From Hyphomicrobium sp. LHD-15 (GTDB lineage: Bacteria > Pseudomonadota > Alphaproteobacteria > Rhizobiales > Hyphomicrobiaceae), in contig NZ_JAVIFT010000002.1 of the NCBI RefSeq assembly GCF_031157355.1, positions 1,164,501 to 1,228,500 of the forward strand: 64,000 bases of DNA, in the 5' to 3' direction. This document shows, one piece after another, positions 9,572-17,664 of this stretch. Each line of letters begins with the position of its first letter. The stretch's first letter is position 1. The translations under genes were made by a program, and so were the position numbers. Below the pieces are notes generated by a model. The model worked only from the letters and a program-made list of their open reading frames with translations, had not been told where the DNA came from and made no database searches.

Positions 9572-9588
9572 TTAGTAACTCCTTAACC
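9572..9588 (+). promoter_or_regulatory. CtrA-like box upstream of murein amidase gene
   Basis: TTAG (9572-9575), seven bases, then TTAACC (9583-9588) matches the alphaproteobacterial CtrA consensus TTAA-N7-TTAAC with one mismatch. It lies in an AT-rich 214-base region before the cell-wall amidase gene, a plausible cell-cycle target in a budding or asymmetrically dividing bacterium. Binding is inferred from the motif only. Confidence 0.4.
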
Positions 9589-9700
9589 TTTATCGATCCA
9601 TAACAATGCCTGATGGTGTCCCGGAAAACGCCATTATTTACGATTACTTACTGACTGTCCCGCCAATGGACCGTGTTGCGTAGACGGGGGTCACACAACG

Positions 9701-11077
9701 ATGAAGACTGTTTTTTCGTGGCGCTTTGCGCCGCAGCAACTTTGTGCGCTCGTCGCACTAACATTTCCGCTCGCGGCTTCCGCAGCGGAAGGACAAGCTG
9801 CGTCGACTACGAAGCCCGCGCCTCAAGCACAGAAGCTCGCCAATAAGGTCGAGACCACGGGGTCGCTCGGCACGGCCGCCACGGTCAAGTTGCCGGAAGC
9901 TTCCGCACCCGAAGCGACGCTGGGCGGAGACGCCACCCACACCCGCTTCCTGATCGGGCTGCCCAAGCAGGTCGAATTCCAGGTCTTCTCGCTCTCCAAT
10001 CCCAATCGCGTCATCGTCGACGTTTCGGAAAAGGTTCTTCGGCTTCCCCCGCAGCCGGAAGAGAACATCGCCGTCGGTCTGGTGAAATCGTTCCGCGCCG
10101 GTGGATCAGGTCCCGGCAAGTCGCGCGTCGTGATCGAGGTCACGCGGCCGGTGGTCGTCGAAAGCGCCATCATCGAAGCAGCAGCGGATGGCAAGGGTCA
10201 TCGTCTGGCGCTCGACATCGTGCCGGTGAACGCCGCCAAGAACACCGAAAAGAAGCCGCTCAAACTGCAGCCGTTCTCGCTCGGTGCCGTCGATGTGCAG
10301 CCTCCGCTTCCGACGCCCGCGATACGACCGGACGAAAGGGCGGCGCGGTCGTTCAAGCCGATCATCGTCATCGACCCCGGCCACGGGGGTCACGACTCTG
10401 GTGCCATGAAGAACGGTGCGGTCGAGAAGGACGTGGTGCTGGCGTTCAGCTTGATGCTCAAGGACAAGCTCGAGAAGACCGGGCGCTACAAAGTGATGAT
10501 GACGCGCGACAAGGACGTGTTCGTCGAACTCGACAAGCGCGTCGATTACGCCGAGGAGCAGAAGGCGAACCTGTTCATCGCCGTCCACGCCGACTATGCG
10601 GGCGGAAACTCCAAGGCGCGCGGTGCGACCATCTATTCGCTACGTGAATCGGTCGCCAACGCGCTTCAGCGGTCGGCGAAGGGCGAGGTTTCGAGCGCGG
10701 TGTTGAGCAAGACCGAGGTCGAAAAGATGAAGCTCGCCAGCATCGACAACGATCTCTCGGCGGTCAAAAACATTCTCGCCGATCTCGCAGGGCGCGAAGT
10801 CGAGGCGACGCAGGAGCGGACCAGCGTGTTCACGCGCTCCGTCATCGAATACATGGGCGCGAGCACCGAACTGCGCGCCAAGCCCGATCAGCAGGCCGCT
10901 TTCCGGGTTCTCAAGACCGCTCAGTTTCCGTCGGTCCTGATCGAGCTCGCCTATGTCACCAACAAAGAGGACGCGCAGCTGCTTCGTTCCGATACTTGGC
11001 GCGACAAGGTTTCGGATTCGATCCTGACCGCGGTCGAAAACTATTTCGGAAATCAGATTGCGCGCCTGCCGATGTAA
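9701..11077 (+). CDS. amiC: N-acetylmuramoyl-L-alanine amidase with AMIN domain
   Basis: A periplasmic zinc amidase that cleaves the bond between muramic acid and the peptide stem, used for daughter-cell separation. The 458-residue protein has a signal peptide (about residues 1-29), an AMIN septal-targeting domain (about 80-175, RFLIGLPKQVEFQVF), a proline-rich linker, and an amidase_3 domain (about 222-450). Zinc-site motifs are visible: IDPGHGGHDSG, the following EKDV glutamate, and FIAVHAD. VLIELAYVTN carries the catalytic glutamate. A strong terminator follows at 11115. The gene stands alone behind an AT-rich promoter region with CtrA-like boxes. Confidence 0.92.
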   Translation: MKTVFSWRFAPQQLCALVALTFPLAASAAEGQAASTTKPAPQAQKLANKVETTGSLGTAATVKLPEASAPEATLGGDATHTRFLIGLPKQVEFQVFSLSNPNRVIVDVSEKVLRLPPQPEENIAVGLVKSFRAGGSGPGKSRVVIEVTRPVVVESAIIEAAADGKGHRLALDIVPVNAAKNTEKKPLKLQPFSLGAVDVQPPLPTPAIRPDERAARSFKPIIVIDPGHGGHDSGAMKNGAVEKDVVLAFSLMLKDKLEKTGRYKVMMTRDKDVFVELDKRVDYAEEQKANLFIAVHADYAGGNSKARGATIYSLRESVANALQRSAKGEVSSAVLSKTEVEKMKLASIDNDLSAVKNILADLAGREVEATQERTSVFTRSVIEYMGASTELRAKPDQQAAFRVLKTAQFPSVLIELAYVTNKEDAQLLRSDTWRDKVSDSILTAVENYFGNQIARLPM

Positions 11078-11114
11078 GGGCGCGCGTAAGAGGTTTGGGA
11101 GCGCTGATAACAAG

Positions 11115-11147
11115 AAGGCCGGTCCGCAAGGACCGGCCTTTAGTTTT
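11115..11147 (+). terminator. Rho-independent terminator of the amidase gene
   Basis: A perfect 11-bp stem, AAGGCCGGTCC (11115-11125) with GGACCGGCCTT (11130-11140), closes a GCAA loop and is followed by TAGTTTT. It lies 37 bases after the stop codon. Confidence 0.88.
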
Positions 11148-11781
11148 GTAGCCGGCTTCCAGGTCGCACACCCTGCCGGCAAAGCTCAGTTAAGTTCTAC
11201 TTGGAGGATGCGGAGGTTTAAGGCGCCACAGGAGTACATATTTCCATTCGAGATCGTGCCGAAGCTCATGGGTATGAGCGGCGCTCCTTGGTCGGGAGGC
11301 GTCGGTGGACCACTGACGAAGGTGCTTCAGCATAGTGCACTCCATCTTCGAGTTGGTGCCGTGAACCCGCTCCGATCAATTTGACCAATTCCAGCCGCGA
11401 CACACCTCTCCCTTCGCCAGGGTTGGCAAAGCGAGACGACGACGATGCTGAAGAAGGCGGAGCGGACACGGCGGTCCTGGACGGGCTTATGGAATGGCGC
11501 GATGCGTGCCCGCGGAACGCTCCCTCTGGCAGCGCCGTCCCGGGCTGCCACGCGTTCCGCTGGACTCTCAGACCAGCTGATCGGTCATTTCGGCTCAGAG
11601 ATCTCAAGGACACCTGTCCAAAAAACTCTGACGCATGCACCAGTAGCAGATGCAAAACGTGGACGAGCCACGTTCGCAGCCGGCGAGGCAAATCTCTTCC
11701 CCCACGAGAGGAAGACTAAGCGATTCGAATGACACCAAGCTTATCGCGGCACAATAATCACCGATGCGTGGCGCGGGTGAC
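11148..11781. other. Gap between amidase terminator and secreted-protein gene, no gene seen
   Basis: Several reading frames of 70-140 codons cross this stretch on both strands. They overlap each other, lack good ribosome sites and show no recognisable domain. I find no repeat or RNA signature. The region may be decayed sequence. Confidence 0.4.
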
Positions 11782-12450
11782 TCAGTTCGCCGGTGGGGTT
11801 GCGTGGGGTGCTTCCTGCTCCGGCGGCTTGGCATCCTCTCCGCACGAATTGAACAGCGACGTGATGCAGGTCCAGGTTTTCGTCGCAGCGTTGCCGATGG
11901 CGCTGCCGGCGTTCCCGATCTGCTCGCCGGCCTTCTTCGCGGTGCCGCCGATGGCCTCTCCCGCCTTCTCGAGACCTTCCTTCGAGGATTTGACGGTCTG
12001 GCCGGCCAGTTCCTCGACGGTGCGGGGAACGGGCGCAGGTTTCGCGGGCTCGGCCTGGTGTTCGGCGGGCTGAGTAGGCTGGGGGGCCGCCGGAGCGGCG
12101 TGAGGCTCGGGCGCGGCGGTGGTGGGCGAGGGGGCCGGTGGGGTCGACTGGTGTGGGGCGGCGGGCTGTGAGACGACGGCTGTCAGGCCGGGGCACGGGA
12201 ATGGGGCGCCGCGCGAGACGGCGCAGGTTTCGTGGCGGCCCTTGGTGGCCATCTGCGATATGCAGAAAAGGGAGGCCGTCGGATCCTGGCCGGCGCCGTC
12301 GGCGGTGCCGTCTATGACGCAGCGATAGAGTGCCGGTGGGCCTTCACAGGTTACGCAATATTCGAGCGCTGCCGCCTGTCCCGTGGTGAGGCTGACGACA
12401 AGCCCGGCTGCTGCGAGCCTGGTAGCCAGTGTCTTAACGCGACCGAACAT
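11782..12450 (-). CDS. Secreted cysteine-containing protein of unknown function
   Basis: A 222-residue protein with a signal peptide (cleavage after QAAA, about residue 28). A compact N-terminal domain contains about six cysteines (YCVTCEG, YRCVIDG, FCISQMA, ETCAVS, FPCPG). A Pro/Ala/Thr-rich linker follows, then a C-terminal part rich in Gly/Ala/Lys (IGGTAKKAGEQIGNAG) ending CITSLFNSCGED. The cysteine pattern suggests disulfides in the periplasm. I recognise no family. It is flanked by the tRNA-Ser gene downstream in plus coordinates. Confidence 0.65.
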   Translation of the reverse strand: MFGRVKTLATRLAAAGLVVSLTTGQAAALEYCVTCEGPPALYRCVIDGTADGAGQDPTASLFCISQMATKGRHETCAVSRGAPFPCPGLTAVVSQPAAPHQSTPPAPSPTTAAPEPHAAPAAPQPTQPAEHQAEPAKPAPVPRTVEELAGQTVKSSKEGLEKAGEAIGGTAKKAGEQIGNAGSAIGNAATKTWTCITSLFNSCGEDAKPPEQEAPHATPPAN

Positions 12451-12653
12451 CTCTCACTCCCACCGTAATTCTATTCACGGCCTGGCTTTTTATTGTCGAG
12501 CGCGAGCGTACGGCCCCAAGCCCCCTTAGCATAGGACCTAGGGCAAACCAATGAAGGCAGAGCCACAATCGGATGTGCACGCGCGATTTTGCGCGCTGCG
12601 GCGTGCTTGCCAATCCGCGACCCCCCCTCTATACGGGTGCTTCGCGCGACCCC

Positions 12654-12746
12654 GGAGACGTGGCCGAGAGGCTGAAGGCGGCGGTTTGCTAAATCGTTAT
12701 ACCCTCTAAAGGGGTATCAGGGGTTCGAATCCCCTCGTCTCCGCCA
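12654..12746 (+). tRNA. tRNA-Ser (anticodon GCU)
   Basis: A full cloverleaf is visible. The acceptor stem GGAGACG (12654-12660) pairs with CGTCTCC (12736-12742). The anticodon loop TTTGCTAAA has GCT at 12688-12690. A long variable arm (ACCCTCTAAAGGGGT region) marks a class II serine tRNA. The T-arm is GGGGTTCGAATCCCC, and CCA is encoded at 12744-12746. It reads AGC/AGU codons. Confidence 0.96.
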
Positions 12747-12935
12747 TTTTATCGCTCTCGCGCCCATAGGCGCTCCGCGGGGGGGGGGCGGCACTCGTGC
12801 CGGGTCGCCTTGCTCCGAAGCCTCCGGGCTTCGACCAGAGAGCGAATTCGCCCTCTCCAGTCTGGCAACCCCTCCTGATGGCTCGATCGCGGACGCTCAG
12901 CCCTCGGTGGACGAGGGCAGCCGGAGGGTGCGCCG

Positions 12936-13868
12936 CTACTTGTATTCAATGATTGTCGAGCGGCGACCGGTCCATTGGGTCCACTGAAATTTCAGCTGGC
13001 CGAAAGCCTGGGGAATTTTCGACAAGGTGACAAAGGTTGCGTAGGACGTGTTCGATCGGGCTCTGAATATGCGAAACCACAGGATAGGCCAAAGCGGCCA
13101 CATGACCGGCAGCGCCCACACATAGTTGCTCAGAACATTCTGTCTGCAGAAGCGCTCAGGAAACGCACCATGCATGTGGAAGCCTTCGGCGTATGCGTGC
13201 CCTGCCCGGACGTTCCGCATCCACCATTGCTTGAACCGTGTCATGTCGGCGTTGTGAAGCGTCATGGGATGGTCGATGCGCCAGATCTCCCATCCGTTCT
13301 GGCGCAGCCGCACACTCATCTCGGGCTCTTCGCCCGCGATGAGCTGTGAATTATATCCGCCCACTTCGGCGAAAGCCGCCCGTCGGATCAAGGCGTCGCC
13401 GCCGAAGAACAGCGTCTTGCCGGTTGGGGTATCCCACTCCATGTCGCACAGAAGATTATAGGTTGATGCCTTCGGAAAGCGCTCTCTGCGACGCCCGCAT
13501 ACGACGGCCGCTTTTTCATTTTGAACTAAAAATTCGATCGCTGCGGAAATCCAACCTGGGTCCAACTCGCAATCCCCGTCCAGGAATTGGATGAACTCGA
13601 CTTCGGGATGTTTCGCGATCAACTTCTGCGCGCCTTCGTTTCGGGCGCGTGCGGCTGAAAACGGTTTTGTGAGATCGAGGGGCAGGACTTGCACGCCGTA
13701 GGCTAACGCAAGGGCGACCGAATTGTCGGTCGAGTTGGAATCGACGTAGATGGCGGGTGCCTGCAAGGCGCTGACCGATTTGAGGCACGCGGCGAGGCGT
13801 TGGCCTTCGTTTCGGCCGATCATGACAAAGCCAATTGTTGGCCGATCAGGTTTTAGGTCCGCACTCAT
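12936..13868 (-). CDS. Family 2 glycosyltransferase
   Basis: A 310-residue GT-A-fold enzyme. Features are GFVMIGRNEGQRL at the N-terminal nucleotide-sugar site, VDSNSTDNS, the metal-binding FLDGDCELD (DxD-like, about residue 95), and GGDALIRRAAF with GEEPEMSVRLR of the acceptor region. A hydrophobic patch near residues 250-275 (YVWALPVMWPLWPILWF) suggests membrane association. It probably adds a sugar to an envelope glycan or lipid; substrate unknown. It is divergent from the 2OG-oxygenase-like gene and is not in an obvious polysaccharide cluster. Confidence 0.85.
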   Translation of the reverse strand: MSADLKPDRPTIGFVMIGRNEGQRLAACLKSVSALQAPAIYVDSNSTDNSVALALAYGVQVLPLDLTKPFSAARARNEGAQKLIAKHPEVEFIQFLDGDCELDPGWISAAIEFLVQNEKAAVVCGRRRERFPKASTYNLLCDMEWDTPTGKTLFFGGDALIRRAAFAEVGGYNSQLIAGEEPEMSVRLRQNGWEIWRIDHPMTLHNADMTRFKQWWMRNVRAGHAYAEGFHMHGAFPERFCRQNVLSNYVWALPVMWPLWPILWFRIFRARSNTSYATFVTLSKIPQAFGQLKFQWTQWTGRRSTIIEYK

Positions 13869-14196
13869 CTTTCGCCTTCACGAGACCGCCGCCAAGTTCG
13901 TCGCTTCCGACAGTGCGCAATGCTTAACGCTGCCGCCGATTGCATCAAAGCATGGATTAGTCTCATTCGACGCGGCGTGGACAGACTTTTTGCAGGTAAC
14001 AGTTACTATAACTTTTCGTAAACAACTTATGGCTCTGTCTCGCTTTGAATTTGCGCCTCAAAAGCTGGTGTCGATTAATCTTTATATTGTTTTCCAATTG
14101 TTTTTCTTTGTGGCTATTGTTTTCTTTGGTCTCATAACCGGATCGCTGGCGCCTTTTCCCTGCAGCTCTCCGTGAACTTGCGAGGGCACTTTCGCT
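13869..14196. other. AT-rich divergent promoter region
   Basis: This gap between the divergent glycosyltransferase and oxygenase-like genes becomes strikingly T-rich from about 13985 to 14140, unlike its GC-rich surroundings. It probably holds both promoters. A 48-codon frame for a hydrophobic peptide lies inside and is listed separately. Confidence 0.45.
14029..14175 (+). CDS. Possible 48-residue single-span membrane peptide
   Basis: An ATG at 14029 opens a 48-codon frame with one strongly hydrophobic helix (residues about 16-40, LYIVFQLFFFVAIVFFGLI). There is no clear Shine-Dalgarno sequence. T-rich DNA gives hydrophobic codons by chance, so this may be an artefact of base composition. Confidence 0.2.
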   Translation: MALSRFEFAPQKLVSINLYIVFQLFFFVAIVFFGLITGSLAPFPCSSP

Positions 14197-15162
14197 ATGA
14201 TTAGTGAAGTCTTCGAGCAGCGCGCGCGGTGGTTGCGCGATTTGCCTGCGCGCACCGCACTCAAACTCTGCAATCAACAACGAATTCGCGGCATACTTGG
14301 AAAGCGCTACGACGAGGCGCTGCGGTCGCACGTTCGCGAGCTTCCTAAGCTGAGCGAGGTCGATGCACCTATCGTAGAGGCGCTGAACCGCGACGGCATT
14401 TACATGACGTCGCTCGACAAGCTTGGGTTGCCGGGCGGCGATACGGCCTTCCAGGTTGCTGCCAAGCTGGCGCAGGGGTTCGCGACCGAGGCTCGCGCCC
14501 GAGCGGCAAGCGGCGAAACGTTCGTTTTCGTTCCGCCCGAAGAAATCGTCTCCAATCCTGACCTTTTCCTTCTTGGTCTGCAGGATCGGTTGCTCGACAT
14601 TGCCGAGAACTACATTGGCCTGGCGCCCGCATACGACGGTGTCGTGCTCAACTATACGGTGGCGGACGGGCGGGAGATCTCGACACGTAAATGGCATCGC
14701 GATTGGGAAGACCGGCGGATGCTGAAGGTCGCGATCTATCTCAACGACGTCGATGCTGGCGGCGGCCCGTTCCAGATGATCCGGCGGCACGACTCGATGC
14801 AGAACGATGTCGATGGCTTCGACTACAGCCTGGCTGACGATCGGGAACTCGAGCGCCGATTGGGGACGACATTCGCGCAGGACGTCGTCAGTTGCGAAGG
14901 GCCGGCCGGTACCGTCATCTTCACCGACACGGCGCGTTTCTTCCACCGCGGCAAGCCCGCGACCGCACGGGATCGATCGGCGCTCTTCTACAGCTACTTC
15001 GCCAGCCATCCGCGTCATCCGTTCCTGTGTGAAAGAACGGGCATGAAGCGGGGCGACATTGCCCGCTTGTCGAGAGACCTGCCGCAACGGCAGCGCGACG
15101 CCGCGCTGTGGAGGCAACAACTTTCGCCGGCGCTGCGGATTATTCCGCCTGCAAGGCTCTGA
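14197..15162 (+). CDS. 2-oxoglutarate/Fe(II) oxygenase-like (PhyH-type fold)
   Basis: The 321-residue protein carries a likely facial triad. WHRDW gives H167 and D169, FFHRGKP gives H250, and DRSALFYSYF about ten residues later supplies the Arg expected to bind 2-oxoglutarate. GGGPFQMI and GPAGTVIFTDT fit the double-stranded beta-helix seen in phytanoyl-CoA-dioxygenase-like enzymes. The substrate is unknown. ATG 14197 has GAGGG about ten bases upstream. It converges on egtD, ending 52 bases before that gene's stop, so a link to ergothioneine chemistry is possible but only suggested by position. Confidence 0.7.
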   Translation: MISEVFEQRARWLRDLPARTALKLCNQQRIRGILGKRYDEALRSHVRELPKLSEVDAPIVEALNRDGIYMTSLDKLGLPGGDTAFQVAAKLAQGFATEARARAASGETFVFVPPEEIVSNPDLFLLGLQDRLLDIAENYIGLAPAYDGVVLNYTVADGREISTRKWHRDWEDRRMLKVAIYLNDVDAGGGPFQMIRRHDSMQNDVDGFDYSLADDRELERRLGTTFAQDVVSCEGPAGTVIFTDTARFFHRGKPATARDRSALFYSYFASHPRHPFLCERTGMKRGDIARLSRDLPQRQRDAALWRQQLSPALRIIPPARL

Positions 15163-15214
15163 TCGCGTCACTCGGCGTTCAACGATCGGGCTTGCGACGA
15201 CAAGAGGCGGACGT

Positions 15215-16180
15215 TCAGGCGAGCTCATGCACGCTGAACAGCGCCTCTGAATCTTCCCATACTCGCACCGGAGTCCATCCAGAGCAGCGGGCCAAGGTCT
15301 GAAACTGCTCGACCGAATACTTGTAGGAGTTCTCGGTGTGGATGCTCTCGCCGGCCCGCATCGTGAACCGATGTCCGCTGATTTCGAAACGCTGATCGCG
15401 ACGGCTCACGAGATGCATTTCGATCCGGCCCTCGCGGGCATTATAATGGGCCGCGTGGCGAAAGGACTCGAGATCGAACACAGGTTCAATCTCGCGATTG
15501 ATGTGGGCGAGCAGATTGAGATTGAAATCTGCGGTGACGCCTAGGCTGTCATTGTATGCGCTTTCGAGCGTGGCCTTGTCCTTCTTCAAGTCGATACCAA
15601 TTAGCAGACGCCCTTCTGCGGAGAGAAGCGATTTGAAGCGCAACAGAAGGCGCGACGCCTCTGCCGGTGCGAGGTTTCCGATGGTCGATCCCGGAAAGAA
15701 GCCGATCTTCTGACGTGTCTTGAAGTCGTTCGGTAGACGTGACAATTCGGAGAAATCGCCGAGCATCGGGCGGATGTCGAGCCGCGGGAAACGCCGCGCT
15801 ATGCGAGCGGTCGCCGCAGCCAAAGCGTCGGTCGACACGTCGATCGGGACGTAGGCCGCATGGTCCGGCAGCTCTCGCAGCAGCAACTCTGTTTTCCGGC
15901 TGGATCCGGAGCCGAACTCGACGAGCACGCTGTCTGAAGACGTACCGTCCATCATCTCCCGCGCGTAGGTGGTCAATATGCCGGTTTCGGTGCGCGTCGG
16001 ATAATATTCGGCGAGCTCCGTGATCTTCTCAAAAAGCGCGCTGCCGCGTGCATCGTAGAAGTAGCGGCAAGGCAACGACTTCTGGGGGCGCGACAGGCCA
16101 TCGACAACTGCGCGCACAAAAGCGTCCCTTTGGCCGGTCGCATCCGCGCGGAGCCGCTTGGTCTGTGAGTTTGAAAGCAT
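15215..16180 (-). CDS. egtD: L-histidine N-alpha-methyltransferase
   Basis: EgtD uses three S-adenosylmethionines to make hercynine, the trimethylated histidine precursor of ergothioneine. The 321-residue protein has family motifs: PKSLPCRYFYD, FEKITELAEYYPTRTE, the SAM site VEFGSGSSRKTELLL, and FFPGSTIGNL. The start at 16180 is supported by a TAATG overlap with the egtB stop. A longer in-frame extension upstream lies inside egtB and is not credible. The overlap implies translational coupling of egtB and egtD. EgtA, EgtC and EgtE are not seen nearby, as in many proteobacteria. Confidence 0.94.
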   Translation of the reverse strand: MLSNSQTKRLRADATGQRDAFVRAVVDGLSRPQKSLPCRYFYDARGSALFEKITELAEYYPTRTETGILTTYAREMMDGTSSDSVLVEFGSGSSRKTELLLRELPDHAAYVPIDVSTDALAAATARIARRFPRLDIRPMLGDFSELSRLPNDFKTRQKIGFFPGSTIGNLAPAEASRLLLRFKSLLSAEGRLLIGIDLKKDKATLESAYNDSLGVTADFNLNLLAHINREIEPVFDLESFRHAAHYNAREGRIEMHLVSRRDQRFEISGHRFTMRAGESIHTENSYKYSVEQFQTLARCSGWTPVRVWEDSEALFSVHELA

Positions 16181-17478
16181 TACGAGATATCCGAAGCTAG
16201 ACGCAGGCCAGCGAATTGCCAGCGTTGTTGGGGATAGAAGAAATTGCGGTAGGTGGATCGAGAGTGACCGTGCGGCGTGGCGCAGGAGGCTCCGCGCAAA
16301 ACCTGCTGACTGACCATGAACTTGCCGTTGTATTCGCCAATCGCGCCTTCCGGTGGTTTGTAGCTGGGGTAGGGCAGGTAGGCGCTTTGGGTCCATTCCC
16401 AGACGTCGCCGTACATCTGTCGTGGAACGCCCGGTGCGGGGTTGCCGGCGGGCACGGGCCGCAACGACCCTGAACCGAGATCATTTCCTTCTACCGGCAA
16501 CGCCGCCGCCGCGATCTCCCACTCGAATTCGGTTGGCAGCCGCTTGCCGCTCCAGCGCGCAAAGGCGTCGGCCTCGAAATAACTGACGTTGCAAACAGGA
16601 GCGGCCGGCTCCAACGGCCGCTGCCCTTCAAGTGACATTGCCTGCCATTGGTCGTCGCGGTGCTCCCAATAGAGCGGTGCTTGCCAGCCCTCGCGCTGTA
16701 CGGTCGCCCATCCGTCGGCAAGCCAGAGAGATGCGGTGCGATAGCCGCCATCCTCGATGAACGCGAGCCATTCGCCGTTTGTGACGAGACGGTCGGCGAG
16801 GCCGAACGGATGGATCAGGGCATCATGGCGGGGGGCTTCGTTGTCCCAGGCGAAGCCCGCGCCATCGTGTCCGATTTGATGGATGCCGCCCGGATATTCG
16901 ATCCAGCTTACGCCTGGGGGTTCGCCGCGGCCGACCGCTGCAGGCTTTGGCTTCCGGTACGCGGGACGGAGAGGATTGGCGGCGAACAGGGCAAGAATAT
17001 CCGTCAGCAAAAGCTCCTGGTGCTGCTGCTCGTGATTGATGCCGATCTCGACGAGGCGGGCGATCTCGCCTTCGGGCTCGCCGGATTGCGCAAACATGCG
17101 GGCGAGCGCGTCGTCAACATGCGCGCGATACGAGAATACGTCGTAGATGCCGGGCCGGGTCAGCACGCCGCGACGGGCGCGCGGATGACGGGAACCTTGG
17201 CTCTCGTAGTAGGAATTGAAGCAGAAATTGAAACGCTCGTCGAAAACGCGGTAGCCCGAAAGGTGCTTGGCCAGGATGAAGGTTTCGAAGAACCACGTGA
17301 CATGCGCCAAGTGCCATTTCGTCGGGCTGGCATCGTCCATCGCCTGCACGACCATGTCCTCGGGACTCAACGTTTCCGTGAGGTCGATGCTCTGGCGCCG
17401 TGTTTCGAACAGTCGGGCACTGAGCGTAGGAGCTTTGGGGGCCGGATGAGGAGCGAGAGCGGGAACTCGGCTGGCCAT
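16180..17478 (-). CDS. egtB: Hercynylcysteine sulfoxide synthase-type oxygenase
   Basis: EgtB is the non-heme iron enzyme that joins hercynine to a thiol with O2 in ergothioneine biosynthesis. The 432-residue protein has an N-terminal DinB-like helical domain with the iron-binding histidines: WHLAH (H56, H59) and the HxxxHxE motif INHEQQHQE (H149, H153). A C-terminal formylglycine-generating-enzyme-type domain follows (LPTEFEWE, GDVWEWTQSAY, LRGASCATPHGHSR, RWQFAGLRLA). Whether cysteine or gamma-glutamylcysteine is the thiol donor cannot be read from this. First gene of the egtB-egtD pair. Confidence 0.95.
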   Translation of the reverse strand: MASRVPALAPHPAPKAPTLSARLFETRRQSIDLTETLSPEDMVVQAMDDASPTKWHLAHVTWFFETFILAKHLSGYRVFDERFNFCFNSYYESQGSRHPRARRGVLTRPGIYDVFSYRAHVDDALARMFAQSGEPEGEIARLVEIGINHEQQHQELLLTDILALFAANPLRPAYRKPKPAAVGRGEPPGVSWIEYPGGIHQIGHDGAGFAWDNEAPRHDALIHPFGLADRLVTNGEWLAFIEDGGYRTASLWLADGWATVQREGWQAPLYWEHRDDQWQAMSLEGQRPLEPAAPVCNVSYFEADAFARWSGKRLPTEFEWEIAAAALPVEGNDLGSGSLRPVPAGNPAPGVPRQMYGDVWEWTQSAYLPYPSYKPPEGAIGEYNGKFMVSQQVLRGASCATPHGHSRSTYRNFFYPQQRWQFAGLRLASDIS

Positions 17479-17664
17479 GTTCGGGTCCTCTTCGACGCGT
17501 GTTTTCTCTCAACGCGCGAAACAGGGAAAAGGTGCAGAAATTCCTTGGGCGACGAAACCAGACATCTGGCTTTCGAATCCATGCCTGAAGGCTATTGGAA
17601 CTTCGATCAGGTTGCTGTGCTTTGAACCCACAGACCTTGGAAGGCTGGATCGCGGGAGTGAACG

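Noticed and set aside
11148-11781. Overlapping frames of 95-141 codons on both strands
   Set aside because: They conflict with each other, lack ribosome sites, and show no recognisable motif; none is supported over the others.
12654-12746. tRNA gene as an integration site for a mobile island
   Set aside because: No integrase gene or duplicated tRNA 3' end was seen on either side within the window.
12777-12793. Run of G residues near 12780-12790
   Set aside because: It lies outside any supported gene, so phase variation has no evident target; it may also be a sequencing-sensitive spot.
15215-16396. 393-residue version of egtD
   Set aside because: The extra 72 residues lie within egtB and are unlike EgtD; ATG 16180 overlaps the egtB stop and gives family length.
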